This document shows, in pieces, positions 1 through 8,239 of a DNA stretch of 64,000 bases. The notes beneath the pieces are model-generated. The model did no database searches. It was not told the DNA's origin and was given only the letters and a program-made list of their open reading frames with translations. This DNA comes from Streptomyces spirodelae. GTDB taxonomy: Bacteria; Actinomycetota; Actinomycetes; Streptomycetales; Streptomycetaceae. A program made the translations under genes and the position numbers. Position 1 is the stretch's first letter. The number at the start of each line of letters is the position of its first letter. Location: contig NZ_JAFFZN010000008.1 in NCBI RefSeq assembly GCF_017676385.1, positions 154,210 through 218,209 on the forward strand. Direction: 5' to 3'.

Positions 1-490
1 CCAACTACCCGAACCCCATACCGATTTCATCTTCGCCGTGACCGGGGAGGAACTCGGACTGGCGGGGACGCTGTCGGTACTCGCCCTCTTCGCGGCTCTA
101 GGCTATGCGGGTATCCGCGTGGCCGGACGCACGGAGGAACCCTTCGTGAGGTATGCCGCGGGAGGTGTGACGACGTGGATCATCGCGCAGGCGGTGATCA
201 ACGTGGGTGCGGTGCTCGGTCTGCTGCCGATCGCCGGGGTCCCCCTCCCGCTGTTCTCCTACGGTGGGTCAGCCCTGCTGCCGACGATGTTCGCTGTCGG
301 ACTGCTGATCGCCTTTGCGCGCAGCGACCCGGCGGCACGCGCTGCCCTGGCCGTGCGGCAGCCCGCCCTGTGGCAGCGCACGTCCCGGGGAGGGCTGGCA
401 GGGGTGCTGCGGAAGGGGAGCGCCCCCGGCCGGAAGAGAGAGAAGACGATGAGACGGCGCGCCGGAAGGCCGCCGTCCGGAGAGCGGTGA
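1..490 (+). CDS. ftsW: FtsW-type lipid II polymerase, 3' part only
   Basis: The gene runs in from the left edge; reading frame 2 is open from the first codon to the TGA at 488-490. It is the C-terminal part of a SEDS-family protein, the membrane glycosyltransferase that polymerises lipid II at the division septum. Visible family marks are the HTDFIFAV..GEELG stretch at the edge, then two or three membrane segments, with GVPLPLFSYGGSALLP between them, which is typical of FtsW/RodA/SpoVE. The end is a cytoplasmic, Arg/Lys-rich tail of about 50 residues. murG starts 6 nt downstream, so the two are co-transcribed. FtsW rather than RodA is inferred from the position before murG-ftsQ-ftsZ. The true start lies outside the window. 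Confidence 0.95.
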   Translation, partial: QLPEPHTDFIFAVTGEELGLAGTLSVLALFAALGYAGIRVAGRTEEPFVRYAAGGVTTWIIAQAVINVGAVLGLLPIAGVPLPLFSYGGSALLPTMFAVGLLIAFARSDPAARAALAVRQPALWQRTSRGGLAGVLRKGSAPGRKREKTMRRRAGRPPSGER

Positions 491-496
491 AACAGC

Positions 497-1591
497 GTGC
501 ACGTCGTACTCGCCGGTGGGGGGACCGCCGGCCACATCGAGCCCGCGCTCGCCCTCGCGGACGCCCTGCGCAGGCAGGACCCGACCGTGGGAATCACGGC
601 CCTCGGTACCGAGCGCGGCCTGGAGACGCGGCTCGTGCCGGAGCGCGGTTACCAACTCGAGCTCATTCCGGCCGTTCCGCTGCCGCGCAAACCCACACCC
701 GAGCTGATCACCGTGCCCGGGCGGCTGCGCGGCACCATCAAGGCAGCCGAGCAGATCCTGGAGCGCAACAAGGCCGACTGCGTCGTGGGCTTCGGCGGCT
801 ACGTGGCGCTGCCCGGCTATCTGGCCGCCAAGCGGGCCGGTGTGCCGATCGTCGTGCACGAGGCCAACGCCCGCCCGGGGCTCGCCAACAAGATCGGCTC
901 CCGTTACGCGCACGGCGTGGCCGTCTCCACGCCCGACAGCAAGTTGCGGGGCGCGCGCTACGTCGGGATTCCGCTGCGCCGCTCCATCGCGACCCTCAAC
1001 CGCGCCGCCGTACGGCCCGAGGCGCGGGCCGCCTTCGGGCTGGCTCCCAACCTGCCCACGCTGCTGGTCTCCGGCGGCTCGCAGGGTGCGCGCCGGCTCA
1101 ACGAGGTCGTCCAGCAGGTCGTTCCGCCCCTGCAGCGCGCGGGCATCCAGGTCCTGCACGCGGTCGGCCCCAAGAACGAACTCCCCCACGTGGACCACAT
1201 GCCCGGAATGCCGCCCTATGTGCCGGTACCGTATGTGGACCGGATGGACCTCGCGTACGCCGCGGCCGACATGATGCTCTGCCGCGCGGGCGCGATGACC
1301 GTGGCGGAGCTGTCGGCCGTCGGGCTGCCGGCCGCCTATGTCCCGCTGCCGATCGGCAACGGCGAACAGCGGCTGAACGCTCAGCCGGTCGTCAAGGCGG
1401 GCGGCGGACTCCTCGTCGACGACGCGGAGCTGACCCCGGAGTGGATCAAGGAGAATGTGCTCCCGGTCCTCGCCGACCCGCAGCGGCTCACCGCGATGTC
1501 GCGCGCGGCGGCCGAGTTCGGCCGTCCGGACGCCGATGAGCTGCTCGTCGGCATGGTGTACGAGGCGATCGCCGCGGGCCGCCGGGGCTGA
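497..1591 (+). CDS. murG: MurG, lipid I to lipid II N-acetylglucosaminyltransferase
   Basis: MurG transfers GlcNAc from UDP-GlcNAc to lipid I on the inner face of the membrane, giving lipid II. The 364-residue product has the two-Rossmann-domain GT-B layout. The N-terminal glycine loop GGGTAGH is at residues 7-13, a second GFGGY motif lies near 95-99, [12 protein letters not shown] near 191, and the UDP-sugar-binding region [21 protein letters not shown] near 258-292. Length matches the family (about 355-365). The GTG at 497 opens directly on the conserved strand [12 protein letters not shown], so the start is secure. It lies 6 nt after ftsW and 36 nt before ftsQ in the division operon. Confidence 0.97.
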   Translation: MHVVLAGGGTAGHIEPALALADALRRQDPTVGITALGTERGLETRLVPERGYQLELIPAVPLPRKPTPELITVPGRLRGTIKAAEQILERNKADCVVGFGGYVALPGYLAAKRAGVPIVVHEANARPGLANKIGSRYAHGVAVSTPDSKLRGARYVGIPLRRSIATLNRAAVRPEARAAFGLAPNLPTLLVSGGSQGARRLNEVVQQVVPPLQRAGIQVLHAVGPKNELPHVDHMPGMPPYVPVPYVDRMDLAYAAADMMLCRAGAMTVAELSAVGLPAAYVPLPIGNGEQRLNAQPVVKAGGGLLVDDAELTPEWIKENVLPVLADPQRLTAMSRAAAEFGRPDADELLVGMVYEAIAAGRRG

Positions 1592-1627
1592 CCCGGCGCG
1601 GCAGCTCGCCGAGAACCGGAAAGCAGG

Positions 1628-2497
1628 GTGGTCCTTGTGGTCAGAGCTGCCAGAGCCGTCAGGGCGACGAACCGGACCGCCGAGCGGGCAAGGGGTGCCG
1701 GCGTCACGGCCGGCACCCGGCCAGGCCCGCGCGCCGGAGCCGGTGGCCGTGACCGCCGGGAGCCGGCCCACCCGGGACCGTCCGGACCGCGGCTGCGCCG
1801 CAGACGTCTGCTGGCCCTGCTGGCCCTCCTCGCGGTGGTGCTGGGCGGCTTCGGCAGCTGGGCGCTGTACGGCTCACCGTGGCTGCGCGTGAAGAGCGTG
1901 TCCGTCACCGGCAACCGGGTGCTGACCGACTCCGAGGTCTCCCGCGCGGCGGCGGTCCCCACCGGCGAGCCGCTCATCTCCGTGGACAAGGCGGCCGTAC
2001 AGCGGCGCGTACGCCAGGAACTGCCTCGCGTGCGCCAGGTGACGGCCGAGCGGTCCTGGCCGCACGGCATTGTGCTGACCGTGACCGAAAGACGCCCTCA
2101 ACTCGTCATGGAGTCGGCCGGGAATTACGTGGAAGTGGACTCCGAAGGCGTGCGATTCGCCACAGTCGGCAAGCCGCCGAAAGGCGTTCCGCTTCTCGTC
2201 CTGGAGCCGCGGAAACCGGCGGGCAAGCGCTACTTCTCGGCGACCCGGCTGCGCCGGGAGGCGGCAAGGGTCACAGACGCCCTCCCCGATTCCGTCCACC
2301 GTGCCACCCGCTCCGTACGGGTCCGCTCCTACGACGACATCAGCCTGGAGCTGACGGGCGATCGCACGGTGCGGTGGGGTAGCGCGGAGCACGGCAAGGC
2401 GAAGGCCGAAGCGCTCGGAGCACTGATGAAAGCGGCAGCGGACGCCGACCACTTCGACGTCTCAGCGCCCAGCGCCCCGGCGGCTTCGGGCAGTTAG
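1628..2497 (+). CDS. ftsQ: FtsQ/DivIB cell-division protein
   Basis: FtsQ is a bitopic divisome protein linking FtsB/FtsL to the rest of the machine. The 289-residue product shows the expected plan: a basic cytoplasmic N-terminus rich in Arg/Gly/Pro (about 1-55), one membrane helix ([22 protein letters not shown], about 60-80), a POTRA domain starting at WLRVKSVSVTGN, then the FtsQ beta domain. The start is uncertain: GTG 1628 has GGAAAG only 4 nt upstream, while in-frame GTG 1637 would sit at a longer distance from the same purines and removes three residues. It is the last gene before the ftsZ regulatory gap, and no strong terminator is visible after it. Confidence 0.92.
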   Translation: MVLVVRAARAVRATNRTAERARGAGVTAGTRPGPRAGAGGRDRREPAHPGPSGPRLRRRRLLALLALLAVVLGGFGSWALYGSPWLRVKSVSVTGNRVLTDSEVSRAAAVPTGEPLISVDKAAVQRRVRQELPRVRQVTAERSWPHGIVLTVTERRPQLVMESAGNYVEVDSEGVRFATVGKPPKGVPLLVLEPRKPAGKRYFSATRLRREAARVTDALPDSVHRATRSVRVRSYDDISLELTGDRTVRWGSAEHGKAKAEALGALMKAAADADHFDVSAPSAPAASGS

Positions 2498-3003
2498 CCG
2501 GGGCGGGTCCGCCTGCCGTACCGCTTCCGGACACGCGGCCGCGCGGCCGGACAACCCCCGTGCGGTCCGGCCGGATTCGTAAGCCGGACCCCTCCGACCG
2601 TTCCGTCCTCGCCTCCGCCGCGTTGTACCGGTTGCTAACCGCTGTACCTCCAGCCGGGTTCGGCGAACGGCTGGACTCCACCGTTCCCTGGCCGCGTCAG
2701 TTGACCCGGGCTGCTCGTCATGATCAGGCTGATGTCCTCGCCGGGAGCCGACTGTCCCAGTTGACGGGCATCGCCGCTGGTGAGCACCCTGGATGGCTAC
2801 TGCTCGGTCTGATCACATAGGGTGAAAAGAAAAACGGGAGGTTCGGCGTGTTCGTTGAACACCCAGCACTTGTCGACTTAGTGTCCGTTGCGAAGAGTCC
2901 AAGTAAGACAGGCACTGGTAACCCTAAACTTCACACTTAGGGTTCGGGTCGGCGTTCGAACCGCCCCACAGGGATACGTAACTCGAGGCGAGAGGCCTTC
3001 GAC
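2498..3003 (+). promoter_or_regulatory. ftsZ upstream regulatory region
   Basis: This 506-bp gap holds no convincing gene. In Streptomyces ftsZ is driven by several promoters, at least one of them sporulation-specific (established for S. coelicolor). Seen here: a perfect 8-bp inverted repeat AACCCTAA (2920-2927) / TTAGGGTT (2937-2944) with a 9-nt spacer, a GTGTC at 2881-2885 (complement of GACAC, the known WhiA core), a TAGGGT -10-like box at 2818-2823, and a short CGGTT/AACCG repeat at 2629-2641. The GAGGCGAGAGG about 10 nt before the GTG at 3004 is the likely ribosome-binding site. Assigning these to particular promoters is inference. Confidence 0.6.
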
Positions 3004-4248
3004 GTGGCAGCACCGCAGAACTACCTCGCAGTCATCAAGGTCGTCGGTATTGGCGGCGGTGGCGTGAACGCCATCAACCGGATGATCGAGGTCGGTCTCA
3101 AGGGCGTCGAGTTCATCGCGATCAACACTGACGCGCAAGCCCTGTTGATGAGCGACGCCGACGTCAAGCTCGATGTGGGCCGCGAGCTGACTCGCGGCCT
3201 CGGCGCCGGCGCCAACCCGGACGTCGGCCGCAAGGCCGCCGAGGACCACCGCGAGGAGATCGAGGAGGTCCTCAAGGGGGCCGACATGGTCTTCGTGACC
3301 GCGGGCGAGGGCGGTGGCACCGGCACCGGTGGCGCGCCCGTCGTGGCGAACATCGCCCGCTCGCTCGGCGCCCTCACCATCGGTGTCGTCACCCGTCCCT
3401 TCACCTTCGAGGGCCGCCGCCGGGCCAACCAGGCCGAGGACGGCATCGCGGGGCTGCGCGACGAGGTCGACACCCTGATCGTCATTCCCAACGACCGACT
3501 GCTGTCCATCTCGGACCGTCAGGTCAGCGTGCTGGACGCCTTCAAGTCGGCGGACCAGGTGCTGCTCTCCGGTGTCCAGGGCATCACCGATCTCATCACC
3601 ACCCCTGGCCTGATCAACCTCGACTTCGCGGACGTCAAGTCCGTGATGTCCGAGGCCGGATCGGCCCTGATGGGCATCGGTTCGGCGCGCGGGGACGACC
3701 GCGCGGTGGCCGCCGCCGAGATGGCCATCTCCTCACCACTGCTGGAGGCGTCCATCGACGGGGCGCGCGGGGTCCTGCTCTCCATCTCCGGCGGCTCGGA
3801 CCTCGGGCTGTTCGAGATCAACGAGGCGGCCCAGCTGGTGAGCGAGGCCGCGCACCCCGAGGCGAACATCATCTTCGGCGCCGTCATCGACGACGCGCTC
3901 GGCGACGAGGTGCGGGTCACCGTCATCGCCGCCGGGTTCGACGGCGGACAGCCGCCCTCCAAGAAGGGGGAGAAGGCGCTCGGCCAGTCGTCGTCCGCCT
4001 CCTCCGCCTCGCCGTCCTACAAGGACGAGCCGTCGGCGGCCTCGCCCGACCCGGAGCCCGAGCGGCCCTCGTTCAGCGGTCTCGGTTCGGTCGCTCCGCC
4101 GCGTGAGGAGGACACCCCGCCCCGCTCGGAGCCGGCTCCGGTCAGCGAGGTACCGCCGCCTCCGGCTGCCACCCCGCAGGTGCCGCCGGCCCGCCCGTAC
4201 CACGACAGCCAGGCGGAAGAGCTGGATGTGCCGGATTTCTTGAAGTGA
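3004..4248 (+). CDS. ftsZ: FtsZ, tubulin-like division GTPase
   Basis: FtsZ forms the Z-ring, and in Streptomyces the ladders of rings that turn aerial hyphae into spores. The 414-residue product has the [11 protein letters not shown] nucleotide loop (about 15-26), the [10 protein letters not shown] signature (about 103-112) and the T7 loop NLDFADVKS (about 205-213) that completes the neighbouring subunit's GTPase site. A disordered Ser/Pro/Glu-rich linker (about 320-400) ends in the conserved C-terminal peptide DVPDFLK, which binds partners such as SepF. The start is GTG with a GAGGCGAGAGG site upstream. It follows a long gap with its own promoters and reads into pgeF after 24 nt. Confidence 0.98.
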   Translation: MAAPQNYLAVIKVVGIGGGGVNAINRMIEVGLKGVEFIAINTDAQALLMSDADVKLDVGRELTRGLGAGANPDVGRKAAEDHREEIEEVLKGADMVFVTAGEGGGTGTGGAPVVANIARSLGALTIGVVTRPFTFEGRRRANQAEDGIAGLRDEVDTLIVIPNDRLLSISDRQVSVLDAFKSADQVLLSGVQGITDLITTPGLINLDFADVKSVMSEAGSALMGIGSARGDDRAVAAAEMAISSPLLEASIDGARGVLLSISGGSDLGLFEINEAAQLVSEAAHPEANIIFGAVIDDALGDEVRVTVIAAGFDGGQPPSKKGEKALGQSSSASSASPSYKDEPSAASPDPEPERPSFSGLGSVAPPREEDTPPRSEPAPVSEVPPPPAATPQVPPARPYHDSQAEELDVPDFLK

Positions 4249-4272
4249 ACAGCCTGAAGATAGCTGCTTGAA

Positions 4273-5004
4273 GTGATAGCTGCACAAGAGACGGTCAGCG
4301 GCGCGCACTTCGCCTTCACCGACAGGTGGGGCGGGGTGAGCGCCGCTCCGTATGAGGAGCTCAACCTCGGCGGCGCGGTCGGTGACGACCCGGAGGCGGT
4401 ACGCGCCAACCGGGAGCGGGCCGCGCGTGCGCTCGGGCTGTCGCCCGACGAGGTGGTCTGGATGCATCAGGTGCACGGGCGCGACGTCGCCGTCGTGGAC
4501 CGCCCGTTCGGCGCGGACGCGCCTCCCGTCGACGGGGTGGTGACGGCGCGCAGGGGGCTCGCGCTCGCGGTGCTCACCGCCGACTGCACTCCGGTGCTGC
4601 TGGCCGACCCGGTCGCGGGGGTCGCGGGCGCGGCGCACGCGGGGCGGCCCGGGGTGCTGGCCGGGGTGGTGGGTGCGACGGTCGCGAGGATGGCCGCGCT
4701 CGGCGCGGAGCCGGAGCGCATCATCGCCCGTACAGGGCCCGCCGTCTGCGGCGCCTGCTACGAGGTCCCCGAGCAGATGCGGGCCGAGGTCGCGGCCGCG
4801 GTCCCCGAGGCGTACGCCACCACCCGGCAGGGGACGCCGGCCGTCGACATGGCCGCCGGGGTGCGGGCGCAGCTCGCCCGCGCGGGGGTCGCACGGTGCG
4901 GCCAGTCCTCCGTGTGCACGCTGGAGTCCGACGATCATTTCTCGTACCGCCGGGACAAGACGACGGGGAGGCTTGCGAGTTATGTCTGGATCGAGGCGAG
5001 CTGA
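4273..5004 (+). CDS. pgeF: PgeF/YfiH (DUF152) multicopper-oxidase-fold protein
   Basis: This 243-residue protein belongs to the YfiH/YlmD family, once called polyphenol oxidase and now known in E. coli as a peptidoglycan editing factor with purine nucleoside activity. The conserved metal-ligand motifs are present in order: HQVHG (about 62-66), LTADCTPVLL (about 98-107) and GAAHAGR (about 117-123). In Gram-positive bacteria it sits right after ftsZ, as here (24-nt gap), and 3 nt before the YlmE gene. GTG 4273 is the chosen start; ribosome-binding signals are weak, which fits coupling to ftsZ. The family assignment is secure, the substrate in this organism is not. Confidence 0.9.
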   Translation: MIAAQETVSGAHFAFTDRWGGVSAAPYEELNLGGAVGDDPEAVRANRERAARALGLSPDEVVWMHQVHGRDVAVVDRPFGADAPPVDGVVTARRGLALAVLTADCTPVLLADPVAGVAGAAHAGRPGVLAGVVGATVARMAALGAEPERIIARTGPAVCGACYEVPEQMRAEVAAAVPEAYATTRQGTPAVDMAAGVRAQLARAGVARCGQSSVCTLESDDHFSYRRDKTTGRLASYVWIEAS

Positions 5005-5007
5005 GAA

Positions 5008-5805
5008 ATGACGGCAGAGATGTCATCCGAGCCCCCTGAGTCCCACTCTGCGGCTTCTGGGCACTCCGTGGCCTCTCAGGCCGCTCAGGAGGCGCGCAGG
5101 GCGGAGCTTGCCGCGAATCTCGCCCGGGTGGAGGAGCGCATCGCGGGCGCTTGTTTCGCGGCGGGGCGTAAGCGCGAGGAGGTCACTCTCATCGTGGTGA
5201 CCAAGACCTACCCGGCCGACGATGTGCGGCTGCTGGCCGGGCTCGGGGTGCGGGACGTGGCCGAGAACCGCGACCAGGAGGCCGGACCCAAGGCGGCTGC
5301 CTGCGCCGATGCCGGGCTCACCTGGCATTTCGTCGGCCAGTTGCAGACCAACAAGACGCGATCGGTTGCCGGTTATGCCGACCGTGTCCACTCGGTCGAC
5401 CGCGCCCGGCTGGTGAGCGCGCTCTCGAACGCCGCCGTGCGAGCTGAACGGGAGATCGGATGTCTGATCCAGGTCGCCCTTGATGCCGAGTCAGGCTCGG
5501 TCGGCGAGCGGGGCGGTGTGGCACCCGACGGTGTGATGGATCTCGCTCAGGCGGTGACCGACGCCCAAGGGCTCCGGCTCGACGGAGTGATGACCGTCGC
5601 ACCGCTGACCGGGCCGCTGGCCGGCCGCCCGCGGGCGGCCTTCGACCAGCTGTCGGAAATCTCAACCGCCCTGCGAGCGGCCCATCCTGCTGCCACGATG
5701 GTGTCGGCGGGAATGAGTTCGGATCTCGAGGAGGCGGTGCTTGCCGGTGCGACACATGTGCGCGTCGGCAGTGCGGTACTCGGAGACCGACCCCGGCTCC
5801 GGTAA
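5008..5805 (+). CDS. YggS/YlmE family PLP-binding protein
   Basis: A 265-residue member of the COG0325 family, a fold-type III pyridoxal-phosphate protein without known catalysis that helps PLP and amino-acid homeostasis. The PLP lysine is in LIVVTKTYPADDVR (about residues 51-64), followed by the GVRDVAENRDQE region that corresponds to the usual GENYVQE. The glycine-rich phosphate-binding end is GMSSDLEEAVLAGATHVRVGSAVLG. The N-terminal 25 residues are a poorly conserved Ser/Glu-rich extension; a second in-frame ATG at 5020 is an alternative start. It lies in the ftsZ-pgeF-ylmE-sepF order common to Gram-positive bacteria. Confidence 0.92.
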   Translation: MTAEMSSEPPESHSAASGHSVASQAAQEARRAELAANLARVEERIAGACFAAGRKREEVTLIVVTKTYPADDVRLLAGLGVRDVAENRDQEAGPKAAACADAGLTWHFVGQLQTNKTRSVAGYADRVHSVDRARLVSALSNAAVRAEREIGCLIQVALDAESGSVGERGGVAPDGVMDLAQAVTDAQGLRLDGVMTVAPLTGPLAGRPRAAFDQLSEISTALRAAHPAATMVSAGMSSDLEEAVLAGATHVRVGSAVLGDRPRLR

Positions 5806-5947
5806 CGTCGCGAAGCGGAGTTGGGCCACAGCAGAATATATGGTCATTTCCGCCGGAAAAGGCCGGTCGGAGAGGCTGCGTGGATCATCCCAGGGCCACC
5901 GGTGACGGGGGCGGAGTCGATCCACCACAGAGCGGAGGACGCAGAGA

Positions 5948-6586
5948 ATGGCCGGCGCGATGCGCAAGATGGCGGTCTACCTCGGCCTCGTGGAGGACGA
6001 TGGGTACGACGGCCGGGGATTCGACCCCGACGACGAGTTCGAGCCCGAGCCCGAGCCCGAACGCGACCGTCGGCGGTACGAGTCGGAACAATCACACCAT
6101 TCCCTCCAAAAGACCGAACCTGAGGAGCCGGTGAGGGTGGCTCACCCCCCGGCGCAGCGGGAGCGGGAGCCGGAGACACCCCCGGTGGTCGCGGCTGAAA
6201 GCGGACGAGCCGGGAGAATTGCTCCGGTGTCATCCATCACACCTGAACGCCAGAATGTCGAGAAGAGTGCCCCGGTGATCATGCCCAAGGTTGTGTCCGA
6301 ACGTGAGCCGTACCGGATCACCACGTTGCACCCCCGGACCTACAACGAGGCCCGTACCATCGGGGAACACTTCCGTGAGGGCACTCCGGTGATCATGAAT
6401 CTGACGGAGATGGACGATACCGACGCGAAGCGACTTGTCGACTTTGCGGCTGGTCTGGTCTTCGGTCTGCACGGCAGTATCGAGCGAGTGACGCAGAAGG
6501 TGTTCCTGCTGTCTCCTGCTAACGTCGATGTCACGGCGGAGGACAAGGCCCGCATCGCAGAGGGCGGGTTCTTCAACCAGAGCTGA
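5948..6586 (+). CDS. sepF: SepF, FtsZ membrane anchor
   Basis: SepF binds the FtsZ C-terminal peptide and tethers Z-rings to the membrane. The 212-residue product starts with an amphipathic helix ([14 protein letters not shown]), has an acidic, disordered middle including an EPEPEPE run (about 35-110), and ends with the SepF/DUF552 core (about 118-205) containing [33 protein letters not shown] and [31 protein letters not shown] site stands just before the ATG. A 142-nt gap separates it from ylmE, so it may have its own promoter. It is longer than the B. subtilis protein (about 150) because of the linker. Confidence 0.95.
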   Translation: MAGAMRKMAVYLGLVEDDGYDGRGFDPDDEFEPEPEPERDRRRYESEQSHHSLQKTEPEEPVRVAHPPAQREREPETPPVVAAESGRAGRIAPVSSITPERQNVEKSAPVIMPKVVSEREPYRITTLHPRTYNEARTIGEHFREGTPVIMNLTEMDDTDAKRLVDFAAGLVFGLHGSIERVTQKVFLLSPANVDVTAEDKARIAEGGFFNQS

Positions 6587-6650
6587 GACGCAGGACCAAG
6601 GAACAGGCCGCCAAGGCCGCACGAGAGCCCCAGGGGAGAGGGACGCGCAG

Positions 6651-6935
6651 ATGAGAACCGCACTGGACGTGGTCCAAATTGCGCTGTACTGCTTCCTGCT
6701 CGTGCTGATCTTCCGGCTGGTGATGGACTACGTCTTCCAGTTCGCCCGCTCATGGCAACCCGGCAAGGCGATGGTGGTCGTTCTGGAGGCCGCCTACACT
6801 GTCACCGATCCGCCACTCAAGCTTTTGCGGCGGTTCATCCCACCGCTGCGCTTCGGGGGCGTGGCGCTCGACCTGTCCTTCTTCGTACTCATGATCATCG
6901 TCTACATCCTGATCAACGTCGTGGCCAGGCTGTGA
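6651..6935 (+). CDS. YlmG/YggT family membrane protein
   Basis: A 94-residue integral membrane protein of the YGGT family (YlmG in B. subtilis), encoded in Gram-positive division clusters and thought to help organise division or the membrane. Two hydrophobic segments are seen, DVVQIALYCFLLVLIFRLV and LDLSFFVLMIIVYILINVV, joined by a loop with the family's DPPLKLLRRFIPPLR motif. The open frame extends upstream, but ATG 6651, preceded by CAGGGGAGAGGGACGCGCAG, gives the usual length. It sits 64 nt after sepF and 52 nt before divIVA. Confidence 0.9.
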   Translation: MRTALDVVQIALYCFLLVLIFRLVMDYVFQFARSWQPGKAMVVVLEAAYTVTDPPLKLLRRFIPPLRFGGVALDLSFFVLMIIVYILINVVARL

Positions 6936-6987
6936 ACGATCGGAATGGTCTTGCCGATATGCCGACGACTTACGTTGAGGTGAAGAG

Positions 6988-8157
6988 ATGCCCCTGACCC
7001 CCGAGGACGTGCGGAACAAGCAGTTCACGACCGTCCGTCTGCGTGAAGGCTATGACGAGGACGAGGTCGATGCCTTCCTCGATGAGGTCGAAGCCGAGCT
7101 GACCCGGCTGCTGCGGGAGAACGAGGACCTGCGCGCCAAGCTGGCCGCCGCCACACGCGCGGCAGCGCAGAACCAGCAACAGCAACAGGGCGGTATGCGA
7201 AAGCCTCCTGAACCTCAGGACAGGCAGCAGCAGCAAGGACAGGGGCCCGTCCCCGCCGCCATATCCGGACCGCAGCCCGTCCCGCCCCAACAGCAGGGCA
7301 TGGGCGGCCCGCCGCAGCTTCCCGGCGGACAGGCACAGCTCCCCGCGGGCCCCGGCGGCCCCGGTGGACACGGCGGTCCCGGTGGCCCGGGTCCGCAGGG
7401 CGGTCCGATGGGTCCAGGTGGCCCCGGCCCGCAGCAGGGCGGCCCCATGGGTCCCGGTGGACCGCAGGGCGGCCCGCAGATGCCCGGTGGCGGCGGCCAG
7501 AACAACGACAGCGCGGCCCGAGTGCTGTCGCTGGCACAGCAGACCGCGGACCAGGCGATCGCGGAGGCCCGTTCCGAGGCCAACAAGATCGTCGGTGAGG
7601 CACGCAGCCGCGCCGAGGGCCTGGAGCGGGACGCCCGCGCCAAGGCCGACGCGCTGGAGCGGGACGCGCAGGAGAAGCACCGGGTCGCGATGGGCTCGCT
7701 GGAGTCGGCCCGCGCCACCCTGGAGCGCAAGGTCGAGGACCTGCGCGGCTTCGAACGCGAGTACCGCACGCGGCTGAAGTCGTACCTGGAGAGCCAGCTG
7801 CGGCAGCTGGAGAACCAGGCCGACGACTCGCTGGCCCCGCCGCGGACGCCGGCGACCGCCTCGCTGCCCGCGCCCTCGCCCTCGATGGCGTCGGCCGGAG
7901 CCGGTGCCCCCGCGGGTGGCGGCGGAGGTCACCAGACGATGGGCGGCAACGGCCACTCCATGGGCGGCCACGGTGGCGGCCCCGGCGGTGGTCCGCACAC
8001 CCAGGGCGGTGCCGGCCAGTCCTATGGCGGACAGCAGCAGATGTCGCCCGCCATGACGCAGCCGATGGCGCCGGTGCGCCCGCAGGGCGGCCCCCAGGCC
8101 GCGCAGCAAACGCCCTCGCCGATGCGGGGCTTCCTCATCGACGAGGACGAGAGCTGA
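6988..8157 (+). CDS. divIVA: DivIVA (Wag31), polar growth organiser
   Basis: In Streptomyces DivIVA gathers at hyphal tips and drives apical growth and branching. The 389-residue protein starts with the membrane-binding DivIVA domain ([31 protein letters not shown], about 1-55) that runs into a first coiled coil. A long Gln/Gly/Pro-rich linker of about 110 residues follows (GGPGG and GPQQGG repeats, coded by 7190-7500). The second coiled coil is at about 172-270, and a Gly/Gln-rich tail ends in FLIDEDES. The interrupted coiled coil is typical of the long actinobacterial form. GAGGTGAAGAG precedes the ATG. A perfect hairpin follows the stop. Confidence 0.96.
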   Translation: MPLTPEDVRNKQFTTVRLREGYDEDEVDAFLDEVEAELTRLLRENEDLRAKLAAATRAAAQNQQQQQGGMRKPPEPQDRQQQQGQGPVPAAISGPQPVPPQQQGMGGPPQLPGGQAQLPAGPGGPGGHGGPGGPGPQGGPMGPGGPGPQQGGPMGPGGPQGGPQMPGGGGQNNDSAARVLSLAQQTADQAIAEARSEANKIVGEARSRAEGLERDARAKADALERDAQEKHRVAMGSLESARATLERKVEDLRGFEREYRTRLKSYLESQLRQLENQADDSLAPPRTPATASLPAPSPSMASAGAGAPAGGGGGHQTMGGNGHSMGGHGGGPGGGPHTQGGAGQSYGGQQQMSPAMTQPMAPVRPQGGPQAAQQTPSPMRGFLIDEDES

Positions 8158-8179
8158 CGCCGAACCGTCGGTCGCAGCT

Positions 8180-8223
8180 GGGCCGGGCCCCTGAGAGCAC
8201 CTCCGCTCTCAGGGGCCCGGCCC
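8180..8223. terminator. bidirectional terminator between divIVA and ileS
   Basis: A perfect 19-bp inverted repeat (arms 8180-8198 and 8205-8223, 6-nt loop ACCTCC) lies between two convergent genes, 22 nt after divIVA and 16 nt after ileS. It lacks a clear U-run, as is common in Streptomyces. Confidence 0.85.
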
Positions 8224-8239
8224 TGTCTGCTGTGGTTGC

